Assembly: GCF_007954355.1 (NCBI RefSeq)
Contig: NZ_VOLR01000006.1
Coordinates: 1 to 64,000 of the forward strand
From: Colwellia hornerae
Lineage (GTDB): Bacteria; Pseudomonadota; Gammaproteobacteria; Enterobacterales; Alteromonadaceae
DNA: 64,000 bases
Reading direction: 5' to 3'
In this document: one piece after another, positions 39,684 to 49,783 of the stretch
Layout: each line of letters starts with the position of its first letter
Numbering within the stretch: the stretch's first letter is position 1
Position numbers and translations under genes: made by a program
Notes under the pieces: model-generated
The model's database searches: none
The model's input: the letters and a program-made list of their open reading frames with translations, nothing else
Told to the model about the DNA's origin: nothing

Positions 39684-40196
39684 TTATTCTTTGCGTTCAT
39701 ACTCACCTTCAAGCGTTTCCCCCTGGTGGTGTTCAATCGGCTTCTTAGTGCCTAGCCCCTGCTCAAACGGATCAGACGTAAAGGGCTGTTCTTGCTGAGT
39801 ATGCACCGAACTTTGATAAGTAAAACCGGCCGCACTTTGATTCATAACAAGATGTGACTGCACTGATTTTATCAACAGACTTCTAACACTTGGAATGAGG
39901 AGAGATAATCCAAAAATGTCAGTAACAAAGCCCGGAGTTACTAAAAGTATGCCCGCAACCAGTAAAAGTAGTCCTGCAACTATTTCATCTGAAGGCATTT
40001 CGCCTTGCGCCATTTTAGTTTGTACTGAGTTTAAAGTAGCAATCCCCTGCTGTTTAACATTTCTCGCACCCAGCCATGCGGTAATAATAACAATTGCAAT
40101 GGTTGGCCATGCACCAAGCCAAGTACCCACATTGATCAGTACCATAATTTCGATAATAGGAACGACAATAAAAAGGATAAATAGAAATCGAAACAT
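39684..40196 (-). CDS. fxsA: FxsA family membrane protein
   Basis: A 170-residue inner-membrane protein with about three to four helices (within residues 1-100) and a polar C-terminal tail. The start FRFLFILFIVVPIIEIMVLINVG and VAGLLLLVAGILLVTPGFVTD are family hallmarks. In E. coli FxsA overproduction counters phage T7 exclusion by the F plasmid; the normal role is unknown. It lies directly upstream of groESL, the common gammaproteobacterial arrangement. Confidence 0.9.
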   Translation of the reverse strand: MFRFLFILFIVVPIIEIMVLINVGTWLGAWPTIAIVIITAWLGARNVKQQGIATLNSVQTKMAQGEMPSDEIVAGLLLLVAGILLVTPGFVTDIFGLSLLIPSVRSLLIKSVQSHLVMNQSAAGFTYQSSVHTQQEQPFTSDPFEQGLGTKKPIEHHQGETLEGEYERKE

Positions 40197-40354
40197 TTAA
40201 AGTCTCTTCATTAAAAAATTTTATATAAGATGAAACATATATGGGGTTGTGCAGGTCTTTTTCAAGCATCAGGTAAATACAAGATAGTTGATATGTTGAT
40301 TAGCTATTAATTGTAATTTAAATAGCTTAAGTTTTTGTTAAGGAAAATACGTTA

Positions 40355-40666
40355 ATGTTTCAATTAATAATGTGCACTTGTCCTGATATTAGCAATGCAA
40401 AGCTGATTGCAAAACACTTAGTACAAGAAAAACTGGTTGCTTGTGTCAATATTATTCCTAACGTTATCTCTGTTTATCGCTGGCAAGATAATGTTGAATG
40501 TGATGATGAAATACAGTTAATGATAAAAACACAAAGCCATAAATTTAACGATGTAGCTAGTGAAATTAAACGCTTACATCGTTATGATACCCCTGAAATT
40601 ATCGCCATGAACATCCAGCAAGGCGACAATAGTTATTTAAACTGGATCACTGAGTCTTTAAAATAG
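40355..40666 (+). CDS. cutA: Divalent-cation tolerance protein CutA
   Basis: A 103-residue trimeric CutA1 protein. LVQEKLVACVNIIPNVISVYRWQ and EIQLMIKTQSHKF are the conserved strands. CutA1 is linked to copper tolerance in E. coli. It precedes dsbD by 5 bases, as in E. coli. Confidence 0.93.
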   Translation: MFQLIMCTCPDISNAKLIAKHLVQEKLVACVNIIPNVISVYRWQDNVECDDEIQLMIKTQSHKFNDVASEIKRLHRYDTPEIIAMNIQQGDNSYLNWITESLK

Positions 40667-40671
40667 TTGTT

Positions 40672-42498
40672 ATGAAAAAAATTGTCTTACTTTTTTGGTT
40701 AGTCTTAACCAGTGTTTTTTTACAAGTTCCCTATGCGCAAGCGCAAGATTCAATTTTTGATACTTCATCCGCTTCGTTATTCAGTAACGATGATGAATTT
40801 CTTAGTGTTGAAGAAGCCTTTGAATTTAATTTTCATCAAAAAGATGATCAATTATCGGTCTCCTTTACCATAGCTGAAGGCTATTACTTATATCGTCACC
40901 AATTTAAATTCAGCGTTGAAAATGCAGAAATAATACCCGTTGAACTACCAAAAGGTGAAGACCATGAAGATGAATTTTTTGGTGTTCAGCAAATATTTAC
41001 CGAGCAACTTAACTTCACTATTAAACTTGTTAACGCCGATAGTAATGCCAGTATCAAAATACGCTATCAAGGTTGTGCCGCAAAAGGCTTATGCTTCCCA
41101 CCAAAAAGTAAAGTTGTAGCCCTGTCAAAAGTTAATCATGATAAAGCCATTGATACCAACAATGTTTTCGCCGCTATATCGGCTGATAATCAAGCGGATA
41201 ATGTATCTGTAACTGTTGAAAGTGCTAGCGAACAACATCAATTAGCCGACATGCTAAAAAGTGATAATATTTGGCTAACACTGCTTGCTTTTTTTGTTGG
41301 TGGTTTACTGCTTTCATTTACGCCTTGTGTATTTCCTATGTACCCTATTTTGACCGGTATTATCGTTGGACAAGGCGATAAGTTATCTACATCCAAAGCC
41401 TTTCGTTTATCGTTTGCTTATGTTCAAGGTATGGCAATAACTTATACTTTACTGGGTATTGTTGTTGCACTGGCTGGCGCTCAATTTCAAGCGATGTTTC
41501 AACATCCCGCGGTTTTAATCGTCTTAAGTGTTTTATTCATCTTTTTAGCACTCTCTATGTTTGGAATTTTCAACCTTGCTTTGCCAAGTAGCTGGCAAAA
41601 CAAGTTGAATAACATCAGTAATAGCCAAAAAGGTGGCTCATATTTCGGTGTTGTTGTTATGGGTGCGATTTCTGGTTTAGTGGCATCTCCATGTACTACG
41701 GCTCCTCTAACGGGTGCTTTATTATATATTTCGCAGTCAGGTGATATTTGGTTAGGTGCTTCGGCGTTGTACGCGTTAAGTTTAGGTATGGGTGTGCCAT
41801 TACTTGTTTTAGGTAGCTCTGGCGGTAAGTTACTACCAAAAGCTGGCACATGGATGACAGTAATTAAAAATGTTTTTGGTTTATTACTCCTTGCTGTTCC
41901 TATCTTTTTAATGGAAAGGTTTTTACCTGAAGTGGTAACACAAGCCATGTGGGCAGTATTGGTATTATCAAGCGCAGGTTATTTTTATACGGTCAATCAA
42001 CAAACCCAAAATAACTTTTGGTTTGGTGTGAGAAGTGTGGTGATATTTGTGATGATATTTTTTGGAGCAAACCAGGCTTATCAATTAATAAATCCGAGCC
42101 AACAAGTTGCCGTCACCAATCAGCAAGTATTACAACAGCACTTTACTAAAGTGGCAACATTGGCTGATTTATTAGTGGAAGTTGAAAAAGCGAATGCGCA
42201 AGGAAAAACAGTGATGGTCGATTTATATGCCGACTGGTGCATCGCTTGTAAGGAATTTGAAGAATACACCTTTAATGCCCCACAAGTTCAAAACGCGCTG
42301 AATAATACCTTATTGCTACAAGTAGATATGACTGACTTCGACTCTACTGACAATGCTGCATTTGCTAAAAAGTATCAAGTGCTAGGCTTGCCGAGTATTT
42401 TGTTCTTTAATCAACAAGGTAATGAATTAACTCAGCAACGGGTGACAGGCTTTATGGGGGCAGAAGAGTTTACTGAGCACCTGCAAAAAATCTTTTAA
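40672..42498 (+). CDS. dsbD: Thiol:disulfide interchange protein DsbD
   Basis: A 608-residue transmembrane reductase that carries electrons from cytoplasmic thioredoxin to periplasmic DsbC/DsbG and CcmG. It has a signal peptide (to about 24), an N-terminal immunoglobulin-like domain with redox cysteines Cys135 and Cys141 (GCAAKGLCFPP), about eight membrane helices (about 198-480, with TPCVFPM and SPCTTAP cysteines) and a C-terminal thioredoxin domain with Cys523 and Cys526 (DWCIACKEFE). All three redox pairs are present. Confidence 0.96.
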   Translation: MKKIVLLFWLVLTSVFLQVPYAQAQDSIFDTSSASLFSNDDEFLSVEEAFEFNFHQKDDQLSVSFTIAEGYYLYRHQFKFSVENAEIIPVELPKGEDHEDEFFGVQQIFTEQLNFTIKLVNADSNASIKIRYQGCAAKGLCFPPKSKVVALSKVNHDKAIDTNNVFAAISADNQADNVSVTVESASEQHQLADMLKSDNIWLTLLAFFVGGLLLSFTPCVFPMYPILTGIIVGQGDKLSTSKAFRLSFAYVQGMAITYTLLGIVVALAGAQFQAMFQHPAVLIVLSVLFIFLALSMFGIFNLALPSSWQNKLNNISNSQKGGSYFGVVVMGAISGLVASPCTTAPLTGALLYISQSGDIWLGASALYALSLGMGVPLLVLGSSGGKLLPKAGTWMTVIKNVFGLLLLAVPIFLMERFLPEVVTQAMWAVLVLSSAGYFYTVNQQTQNNFWFGVRSVVIFVMIFFGANQAYQLINPSQQVAVTNQQVLQQHFTKVATLADLLVEVEKANAQGKTVMVDLYADWCIACKEFEEYTFNAPQVQNALNNTLLLQVDMTDFDSTDNAAFAKKYQVLGLPSILFFNQQGNELTQQRVTGFMGAEEFTEHLQKIF

Positions 42499-42517
42499 CC
42501 TTTAACGTCAAAAATAA

Positions 42518-42555
42518 GTACACTTTAACTCGCATACTCCTGCGGGTTAAAGTAC
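42518..42555. terminator. Imperfect hairpin between convergent dsbD and the GGDEF-EAL gene
   Basis: AGTACACTTTAACTCGCA pairs with TGCGGGTTAAAGTACT, with one two-base bulge and one wobble. It overlaps the stop codon of the leftward gene. It probably ends transcription of both. Confidence 0.5.
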
Positions 42556-45012
42556 TGATACTTTCCAATAACCATTGACGATTTTTGTATCAATAAATTC
42601 CATCAATTTGGTTTCAGGAATAGGTTTAGAAAAATAATATCCTTGAATAATATCACAGTCGTTTTCCGTTAAACTGCGTAATTGGGCACTCGTTTCAACA
42701 CCTTCTGCGATGACCAGTAAACCTAATTTTTTCACCATAGCAATGGTTGACATAATAATTTGATAATCAGCTCGATTTTCTAACATGCCAAAAACAAAGC
42801 TTTTATCTATTTTAATAACGTCTACTGGCATTTTTTTCAAATAAGCTAATGACGAATAACCGGTACCAAAGTCATCAATGGCAAAGCTAAAACCTATATC
42901 TCTTAAACCATTCATCATTTCAATAGCGCTATCAATATTTTTTACTAAGGTTTGCTCTGTTAACTCAAGTTCGAAGTGATTAGCTTCAAGCGAAAACTCA
43001 GCAAGTAAATCGATTAAATAATCGGTTAAGTGAGGATCTGCGAATTGTCCTGCCGACAAGTTTATCGCAATACGGACATCAGTTAAGCCCTTATCTATAA
43101 ATGTTTGGCAAAGCTCAAAGCAGCGTCTGATCACCCAATAGCCAAGCTCAACCATATACTGAGAGTTTTCGAGAAGAGGAATAAAATCTTCCGGTGAAAC
43201 CATACCTCGCTCCGGATGCTGCCAGCGGAGTAATGCTTCAAAGCCGTATAGTTTTTTTGTTTTTGCCTCTAATTGTGGTTGTAAACTTAAGCTAAATTGA
43301 TTTTTAGCTAAAGCCTGTCTTACTTCACTTTCCATCATCACTCGAAGCGCAACTTTTTTATACATTTCTTCATGGTAAATATGATATTTAGCGCCACCAT
43401 CACCTTTAGCTTCATACATAGCTATATCGGCATAGCTAATGAGATCTTCAGACTTGGTCATTTCTTGAGGAGCGAAGGCGATACCAATACTAGTACTTAT
43501 ATAAAAAAGGCTATTTTGTATTTCAATAGGTGCTTTAAATGCCTCTAAAATTTCTTTTGCGACCAGCACCGCATCATTTTCATTATCTATATGCCCGAGT
43601 ACCACCACAAATTCGTCGCCACCAAAACGGCAAGCCATATCCACTCGTCTAATACTGGATCGCAAACGATTAGCGGCTTGAATTAACAACTTGTCGCCAT
43701 CGGTATGACCATGGCTATCATTTACTTTTTTGAAGTCATCAAGATCTAAAAATAAAACGGCAATTTGCCCATCACTGCGTGAAACATTCATAAATGCTTT
43801 ACGTAATTGATAGTTAAGCATATTACGGTTAGGCAATCCGGTTAATAAATCATACATGGCAATATTTTCGAGCTCTTTAGTTTTTTGATCAATTTCAATA
43901 TTTAATTGTTCAAGTTCAAAACTTAGTTCTGTGGCTGCATTTGCCAAAATATCTAGCTCATCAATATATTTACCATTTCTTTGTAGGTCTGTTTGACGAA
44001 ACTGGCCAAATTCTTTTTTTGCTAATAAAGGTAAAACATCTGACAACACCAGTAAGCGACGGGTAAATGGGCTAGCAACAAAATGTATAACAATCACAAA
44101 AGCAATAAGTACAACTAAGGTAAAAATTAAAAATTGTTGACGGTTTTCCTGATAGTTATCTTTAAAAACAGTGACATCATCAATGAGTGCCAGGTAGAAA
44201 AAACGTTGATCATTATTAGCGATGGGAATTAAATTAATAAGATAACTGTTATCATTAACAGAGACCTTTATACCTTCGGTTTTAATTGTCTCTGTATTGA
44301 AAACCTCTGGGCTAGCAACAAACAGTTCACTGACGAGTTGGGTATCGGTCGAGAAAAGAAATTTAGCTTCGGACAGTTTAAAGGTCTCTTTGCCACTGAT
44401 GGTCGATAAAGGTTGATCAGCACGAGAAAAACTCACCATGACTAATTCATTGACAAGCGCTTTATTAATATCGTAAACCATATCGACAAGTGACACTGTC
44501 ATCGCGACAACAGCCATATCTCCTTTGCCATTTAATACCGGTACTGTGATTAACTGCACACATTGAGTTTCACAATATAATGAATACTCTGGTTGTTGTC
44601 GTTCAAGGACATTTTCAATACTGGCTTGAACAAATTTAGGAATAGGATCAGACAGATATAATTTTTCATTATTGGCTGCAACCAACCACACATTTTCAAC
44701 ATTTTGATTCATTTGTAAGGTATCAAATTGTGCCGAAAACTCTTCTACCAACACATCAAAATTTTGCTGCTCTTTCAAGCGAACAATATCGGAAAAAGAT
44801 TCTAGCCACACACGTCGTTGTTGACGTAAAACATCACTTTGTACCGAAAATTGCGCCTGACCTTTACGTAGAGTATCACTTTGATATTGAGTGAATTCTT
44901 GATTTAAATTTGATAAAGACAGATAAGCAAAAATAGTACTTAACAGTAGTAATGCGCCAACAACTAAAACAAGCAATTTGACAGGGACACTAATAAATCT
45001 TTTTTTCATCAT
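42547..45012 (-). CDS. Membrane-bound GGDEF-EAL cyclic-di-GMP enzyme
   Basis: An 821-residue sensor. It has two membrane helices (about 11-33 and 290-312) around a periplasmic sensor domain (Cache-like), a short HAMP-like linker, a GGDEF domain (about 390-545; RFGGDEFVVVLG intact) and an EAL domain (about 560-810; YGFEALLRWQHP, then the DDFGTGYSSL loop). Both active sites look intact, so synthesis, breakdown or switching between them is possible. Last gene of a three-gene unit, 10 bases after the barrel protein. Confidence 0.93.
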   Translation of the reverse strand: MMKKRFISVPVKLLVLVVGALLLLSTIFAYLSLSNLNQEFTQYQSDTLRKGQAQFSVQSDVLRQQRRVWLESFSDIVRLKEQQNFDVLVEEFSAQFDTLQMNQNVENVWLVAANNEKLYLSDPIPKFVQASIENVLERQQPEYSLYCETQCVQLITVPVLNGKGDMAVVAMTVSLVDMVYDINKALVNELVMVSFSRADQPLSTISGKETFKLSEAKFLFSTDTQLVSELFVASPEVFNTETIKTEGIKVSVNDNSYLINLIPIANNDQRFFYLALIDDVTVFKDNYQENRQQFLIFTLVVLIAFVIVIHFVASPFTRRLLVLSDVLPLLAKKEFGQFRQTDLQRNGKYIDELDILANAATELSFELEQLNIEIDQKTKELENIAMYDLLTGLPNRNMLNYQLRKAFMNVSRSDGQIAVLFLDLDDFKKVNDSHGHTDGDKLLIQAANRLRSSIRRVDMACRFGGDEFVVVLGHIDNENDAVLVAKEILEAFKAPIEIQNSLFYISTSIGIAFAPQEMTKSEDLISYADIAMYEAKGDGGAKYHIYHEEMYKKVALRVMMESEVRQALAKNQFSLSLQPQLEAKTKKLYGFEALLRWQHPERGMVSPEDFIPLLENSQYMVELGYWVIRRCFELCQTFIDKGLTDVRIAINLSAGQFADPHLTDYLIDLLAEFSLEANHFELELTEQTLVKNIDSAIEMMNGLRDIGFSFAIDDFGTGYSSLAYLKKMPVDVIKIDKSFVFGMLENRADYQIIMSTIAMVKKLGLLVIAEGVETSAQLRSLTENDCDIIQGYYFSKPIPETKLMEFIDTKIVNGYWKVSVL

Positions 45013-45022
45013 ATTAATCCCA

Positions 45023-46216
45023 TCAGAACCAGTACATTAATTGTATCGCCCACATTTTCCAATGCTCGCTGTTCGCTTCAGGGTTGGGTAACACAATTGG
45101 ATTCAAGCGGGCAGTACCTTTTACCCAATGGTATTCAGCATTAACTCTCAAGCCATCTGAAAAATCATATGAAAAACCTAGCATTGCATCATGTTGATAA
45201 GCAAAGTAATCAGGTACGGTGCCAAAGCTTTGTTGTTGTAATTTATCACCTTGCTTATCATCTTTATTGGTGTAGAAATTCTCATAGCGACCAATAAACT
45301 TAAGTTGTTGATCAACCTTGTACACCGCTTGAAAATAACCACCTTGTCCGATGTTGTCTTGATGATACTGAGGAGCATAAAAACCTTCAGTTAAAAACCT
45401 AGTTTGTAAAATTTCAGTAGTAAACTCCCAATGTTCTCCTTCATATAAAGCATTCATTGTATAAAACTGAAAGACAAATCGCCCATCAACAAAAAAATCA
45501 GGACTTTCACCCATATAGTTGAACTCTGAATCTAATAAGGTTAAACCAAAGCGCCATTGTGAAAATACCGGGCGCCAATAAAAGCTCGCCTGTGTGTCAA
45601 GTTCATGTTCTATATTTCCTTGTGCGAAGTTACTAAGAATAACCTCTGAATCGTCACTATCAATCGGACTTTTACCACGGCTAAAATTGAAATCGAATTC
45701 GCCATATTCATCGCTGTTGTAAGTCAATTTTAATGCAGCGCCATCGCCTCCTATTGCGATGTCACGAAAACCATCAAAATAAGTCCCTTGCGGTAATAAA
45801 ATTGAGGGCCGTGCAAAAGGAATATCACGGGTACTTGAATGCAGCCAGTGCGCATTTTTAAAACGACCAACGTATAAATTAGCCTGCCACTGCTCTGAAC
45901 TATAAGCATTCCAGTCTATTAAAAAATAATCAATACGCAAGCCTTCATTATATCGATTACCGCCATTTAAATAGACCGCTTGTGCCGCAAAACGATAATC
46001 GTCTGATAATTGATATGAGGTGTTGAGTCCTATTTCGGTTAACTTTAATGAAATCTCACCATCATCATTAACAAAATTACTGTTATCGACATCAATAACG
46101 CCTTGCGCAACAAAGCCATGTATTTTTAAGGGGTCTGCAAAATGCCCCTCTTGTGCCTGCACATTAAACGTAAGCAATGCCAATAAGCAAATTACTTTAC
46201 AACTCATTTTATTCAT
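45023..46216 (-). CDS. Outer-membrane beta-barrel protein of unknown ligand (porin-like)
   Basis: A 397-residue protein with a signal peptide (MNKMSCKVICLLALLTFNVQAQ) and many alternating amphipathic strands ending in an aromatic residue (MYWF), the outer-membrane assembly signal. The ATG at 46216 overlaps the upstream stop (ATGAATAA); a start at 46240 would add eight residues. I do not recognise the subfamily. Genes like this often sit between a PBP-like gene and a GGDEF/EAL gene, which hints at a shared sensing function. Confidence 0.75.
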   Translation of the reverse strand: MNKMSCKVICLLALLTFNVQAQEGHFADPLKIHGFVAQGVIDVDNSNFVNDDGEISLKLTEIGLNTSYQLSDDYRFAAQAVYLNGGNRYNEGLRIDYFLIDWNAYSSEQWQANLYVGRFKNAHWLHSSTRDIPFARPSILLPQGTYFDGFRDIAIGGDGAALKLTYNSDEYGEFDFNFSRGKSPIDSDDSEVILSNFAQGNIEHELDTQASFYWRPVFSQWRFGLTLLDSEFNYMGESPDFFVDGRFVFQFYTMNALYEGEHWEFTTEILQTRFLTEGFYAPQYHQDNIGQGGYFQAVYKVDQQLKFIGRYENFYTNKDDKQGDKLQQQSFGTVPDYFAYQHDAMLGFSYDFSDGLRVNAEYHWVKGTARLNPIVLPNPEANSEHWKMWAIQLMYWF

Positions 46217-46607
46217 CAATTTTAAGCAGATTGACATCACTTACCTCATTAATATTTTCAATGTAACCAATAGCACCTGTTGTTGACTGTACGGCTTTAA
46301 TTAACGCTTTTTCACTCATCACAACAGTTGGTGAAATCCCCATACCTGAGAACGTTAACTTGTCCCAGATACGGTCAAGTTGATACGGAAATAAGCGCAA
46401 GGTATCTTTACAGAATTTTTGGTGAGTGGGATGAGTACTTGATAAAACAAAAATTGTTATTGGTACGCCATTGGCCCATTTAATTTGACGCATTGAATAG
46501 ATGCGACGTAACTGAGTGGTTGTTATTGACGCAGTATCCGCAGTTATATTGGTAATAACGTCGACGGCATAGATTGTCGGACTACCAAAAAAAACAGCAA
46601 GTACCAT
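46209..46607 (-). CDS. Small periplasmic PstS-like (PBP superfamily) protein
   Basis: A 132-residue exported protein. The short hydrophobic start (MVLAVFFGSPTIYA) looks like a signal peptide whose N-terminal part is brief; no better start codon is seen upstream. The mature part has the phosphate-binding-like pattern ITTTQLRRIYSMRQIKWANG, and AVQSTTGAIGYIENI near the end. It is one half the size of a full PstS. It overlaps the barrel gene by 8 bases and heads the operon. Confidence 0.78.
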   Translation of the reverse strand: MVLAVFFGSPTIYAVDVITNITADTASITTTQLRRIYSMRQIKWANGVPITIFVLSSTHPTHQKFCKDTLRLFPYQLDRIWDKLTFSGMGISPTVVMSEKALIKAVQSTTGAIGYIENINEVSDVNLLKIDE

Positions 46608-47024
46608 TAATCTGATTAGAATTTGGTTGATAACTAAATCCTTGTGAATGAGAAATAAATAGTTATTTGTTTATCTAACGAAGTGCTCGGTAACGACTAG
46701 TAGTAAACCGCTACAAGATACCAAGCAACCGACAATTATATATCCACCTGTATATAAAAACCGCTAAACCAATGAATTAACTAATAAATATAGATAATGA
46801 TAGTGTAGTAAATTTTATCCAAAATACAAAACTTTATTATCATCTTATCTATAAAAAATTAACAACAACAGATCAGACCAGTATTTTGCTGCTATATTCT
46901 GCGAAAACACTATAATAATCGCCTAACAGCAGAAATGCTCGATTTTGTTATTAGCTATTCCATCACTCTAGTTTTTATGTGATGATATTTGTTAATTTGC
47001 TATTTAATAGGTTTTTCTCAGAAA
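46608..47024. promoter_or_regulatory. 417-base divergent intergenic region before aroQ
   Basis: No gene is supported. For the rightward unit, TTGCTG (46886-46891) and TATAAT (46911-46916) are 19 bases apart, a little longer than ideal. The leftward promoter of the PBP-like operon should also lie here but was not resolved. Confidence 0.4.
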
Positions 47025-47480
47025 ATGACTACAAAGTTTAAAGTTTTAGTGATAAATGGCCCTAACTTAAATATGTTAGGGAAACGCGAGCCTGAAATTT
47101 ATGGTGCGCAATCATTAACCAATATTATTGACGATTTAACCTTGCAAGCTTTGCCACTGAGAATTGAATTAAGTCATTTACAATCAAATGCTGAACACCT
47201 GCTGATAGAAAAAATACATCAAGCTCATAATGAAATAGACTTTATTGTCATTAATCCAGCTGCATTCACTCATACTAGTATAGCGATACGTGACGCACTA
47301 CTTTCTGTAGACATTCCATATATTGAAGTTCATCTTTCAAATGTCCATGCCAGAGAGTCGTTTAGACATCATTCGTATCTATCAGACAAAGCTATTGGTG
47401 TTATTTGCGGCTTAGGTGCCGATGGTTATAAATATGCGTTAGCGTCAGCTTATAGATGGTTGACTGATCATAAAAGTTAA
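47025..47480 (+). CDS. aroQ: Type II 3-dehydroquinate dehydratase
   Basis: A 151-residue dodecameric enzyme of the shikimate pathway (3-dehydroquinate to 3-dehydroshikimate). [19 protein letters not shown] carries the active-site Asn and Tyr; [16 protein letters not shown] and [17 protein letters not shown] are the other catalytic segments. The ATG at 47025 is used; an open TTG at 46989 would add 12 residues not typical of the family. It heads aroQ-accB-accC, a common gammaproteobacterial operon. Confidence 0.95.
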   Translation: MTTKFKVLVINGPNLNMLGKREPEIYGAQSLTNIIDDLTLQALPLRIELSHLQSNAEHLLIEKIHQAHNEIDFIVINPAAFTHTSIAIRDALLSVDIPYIEVHLSNVHARESFRHHSYLSDKAIGVICGLGADGYKYALASAYRWLTDHKS

Positions 47481-47559
47481 TGAAAAAACAACAGAGAGTG
47501 GCCTAGATTTAGCGGCTCTATTTACAACATAAATTACACATTGATAAAAAGGTATTCAA

Positions 47560-47997
47560 ATGGATATTCGTAAAATAAAAAAATTAATTGAATTAGTACA
47601 AGAATCAGGGATTAACGAATTAGAAATTTCTGAAGGTGAAGAATCAGTACGTATTTGTCGTGGCGGTACTATGGTACAAGCTGCTCCAATGATGCAATCT
47701 GCTCCTGCTGCCGCACCTCTTGCCGCACCTGTAGCGACTGAAACTGCACCAGCTGTTATTTCAGGACACGTTGTTCGTTCGCCAATGGTTGGTACTTTTT
47801 ACGCTTCAGCATCACCTGATTCACCTGCATTTGTCGAAGTAGGTAAACATGTCAATGCTGGTGATACTTTATGTATTCTTGAGGCAATGAAAATGATGAA
47901 CCAAATTGAAGCTGATAAATCTGGTGTTATTAAAGAAATTCTAGCGGGTAACGAAGACGCTATAGAATTTGACCAGCCGCTATTCATCATTGAATAA
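47560..47997 (+). CDS. accB: Biotin carboxyl carrier protein of acetyl-CoA carboxylase
   Basis: A 145-residue AccB. It has an N-terminal helical domain ([20 protein letters not shown]), an Ala/Pro-rich hinge (about 45-65) and a biotinyl domain with the biotinylated Lys111 in [12 protein letters not shown]. Together with AccC (next gene) and AccAD elsewhere it makes malonyl-CoA. Located 79 bases after aroQ. Confidence 0.96.
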   Translation: MDIRKIKKLIELVQESGINELEISEGEESVRICRGGTMVQAAPMMQSAPAAAPLAAPVATETAPAVISGHVVRSPMVGTFYASASPDSPAFVEVGKHVNAGDTLCILEAMKMMNQIEADKSGVIKEILAGNEDAIEFDQPLFIIE

Positions 47998-48028
47998 TCC
48001 TATAGATATCAAACAAAAGGATCATTCC

Positions 48029-49375
48029 ATGTTAGATAAAGTTGTTATCGCCAATCGAGGCGAAATTGCACTAAGAATATTACGTGCATGTAAAGAACTC
48101 GGTATAAAAACTGTTGCTGTGCATTCTACGGCTGACAGAAACTTAAAACATGTTTTATTAGCCGATGAAACTATCTGTATCGGCAAAGCACCAGCGCCTG
48201 ACAGCTACCTTAATATTCCTGCCATAATAACGGCTGCAGAAGTCACTAACGCCGTAGCAATACATCCTGGCTATGGTTTTCTAGCCGAGAATGCTGATTT
48301 TGCAGAACAGGTTGAAAAGTCAGGCTTTGCCTTTATCGGTCCAAAAGCTGAAAGCATCCGTATTATGGGTGATAAAGTTGCAGCGATTAAAGCGATGAAA
48401 ATAGCGGGTGTTCCTTGTGTTCCAGGCTCAGATGGCCCACTTAATGATGATGAAGCAGCCAATAAAGCTCATGCTAAACGTATTGGTTACCCGATTATCG
48501 TTAAAGCTGCTGGCGGCGGTGGTGGTCGTGGTATGCGTGTTGTGCGCAGCGAAGAAGATTTAGTTGACGCTATTGCATTAACCAAAAGAGAAGCCGGTAC
48601 CATTTTCAAAAATGACATGGTTTACATGGAAAAATTCCTTGAAAACCCTCGTCATGTTGAAATTCAAATAATGGCCGATGGTCAAGGTGCTGCAATTCAC
48701 TTAGGTGAGCGAGATTGTTCTATGCAACGTCGCCATCAAAAAGTAGTTGAAGAAGCTCCTGCACCGGGTATTACGCCTGAAATGCGTGCTAAAATTGGTG
48801 AACGTTGTTGTAAAGCTTGTATTGATATTAATTATCGTGGCGCCGGCACTTTTGAATTCTTGTACGAAAACGGAGAATTCTACTTCATTGAAATGAATAC
48901 CCGTATTCAAGTTGAGCATCCAGTCACTGAAATGATCACCGGTGTTGATTTGATCAAAGAGCAATTACGTGTTGCTGCTGGTCAACCGTTATCTTATACC
49001 CAAGATGACATTAAAATCGCTGGCCATTCAATTGAATGTCGTATTAATGCTGAAGACCCGCGTACTTTTGTTCCTTCACCGGGCAAAATCACTCGTTTCC
49101 ATCCTCCTGGAGGATTGGGGGTTCGTTGGGATTCTCATATTTACGCTGAGTACTCTGTGCCACCAAATTATGACTCTATGATCGGTAAACTGATCACTTG
49201 GGGTGATAACAGAGATGTTGCAATTGCACGTATGCGCAATGCCCTAGCCGAATTAGTAATTGATGGTATTAAAACCAACATAGCCTTACATCAAGATATC
49301 TTAAACGACAAAGGTTTTGTTAATGGCGGCGCAAATATCCATTACCTAGAAAAAAAATTAGCTGAAGCCGAATAA
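48029..49375 (+). CDS. accC: Acetyl-CoA carboxylase biotin carboxylase subunit
   Basis: A 448-residue ATP-grasp enzyme that carboxylates biotin on AccB. It begins [20 protein letters not shown]. The glycine-rich ATP lid is [14 protein letters not shown], and [15 protein letters not shown] is the catalytic segment. The ATG at 48029 with AAAGGA upstream is the right start; the frame is open 20 codons further up into accB but that part is not family sequence. Confidence 0.97.
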   Translation: MLDKVVIANRGEIALRILRACKELGIKTVAVHSTADRNLKHVLLADETICIGKAPAPDSYLNIPAIITAAEVTNAVAIHPGYGFLAENADFAEQVEKSGFAFIGPKAESIRIMGDKVAAIKAMKIAGVPCVPGSDGPLNDDEAANKAHAKRIGYPIIVKAAGGGGGRGMRVVRSEEDLVDAIALTKREAGTIFKNDMVYMEKFLENPRHVEIQIMADGQGAAIHLGERDCSMQRRHQKVVEEAPAPGITPEMRAKIGERCCKACIDINYRGAGTFEFLYENGEFYFIEMNTRIQVEHPVTEMITGVDLIKEQLRVAAGQPLSYTQDDIKIAGHSIECRINAEDPRTFVPSPGKITRFHPPGGLGVRWDSHIYAEYSVPPNYDSMIGKLITWGDNRDVAIARMRNALAELVIDGIKTNIALHQDILNDKGFVNGGANIHYLEKKLAEAE

Positions 49376-49396
49376 GCTCCAGTAAATTTAACAATC

Positions 49397-49424
49397 AAGC
49401 CCTGCATCGTAGGGCTTTTTTATT
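49397..49424 (+). terminator. Rho-independent terminator of aroQ-accBC
   Basis: AAGCCCT and AGGGCTT form a 7-bp stem with a 7-base loop, followed by a T tract, 21 bases after the accC stop. Confidence 0.85.
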
Positions 49425-49600
49425 TCAGGGATAACAGTATTAAGCGGTCACATGCAAGTGAAAGAGCTGTTATGTCTGAGCCAAGCAGTCAACGTTTTAG
49501 TTAACGACAAAAGTGAAGTCCCAACATCCAAATAGCAGTGATGTCGTGTTACCATAGATGATAATCGCTGACCTACACCTTACTCACTGAATTTTAAAAT

Positions 49601-49765
49601 ATGACTGAATTACTTGAAAAACCTTTACCTCCTGCCGATGGTGAATGTTGTGACAGCGCATGTACACCTTGCGTCTGGGACAATTTCTATGCAAAACGCA
49701 AAGAATGGCGCCTTCAACAAGTCGCACTAAAAGAAAAGCAAGCCAAAGACAACGAAGCAAATTAA
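49601..49765 (+). CDS. Small oxidoreductase-like-domain protein, copy 1
   Basis: A 54-residue protein, too short for common gene callers. It begins MTELLEKPLPPADGECC and carries CCDSACTPCVWDNFY, the cysteine pattern of the oxidoreductase-like domain family (Oxidored-like). The tail is a charged helix (EWRLQQVALKEKQ). Four cysteines suggest metal or redox chemistry, but the function is unknown. Nineteen bases upstream of a close paralogue. Confidence 0.75.
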   Translation: MTELLEKPLPPADGECCDSACTPCVWDNFYAKRKEWRLQQVALKEKQAKDNEAN

Positions 49766-49783
49766 GATTAAGCGATTTTGTGT

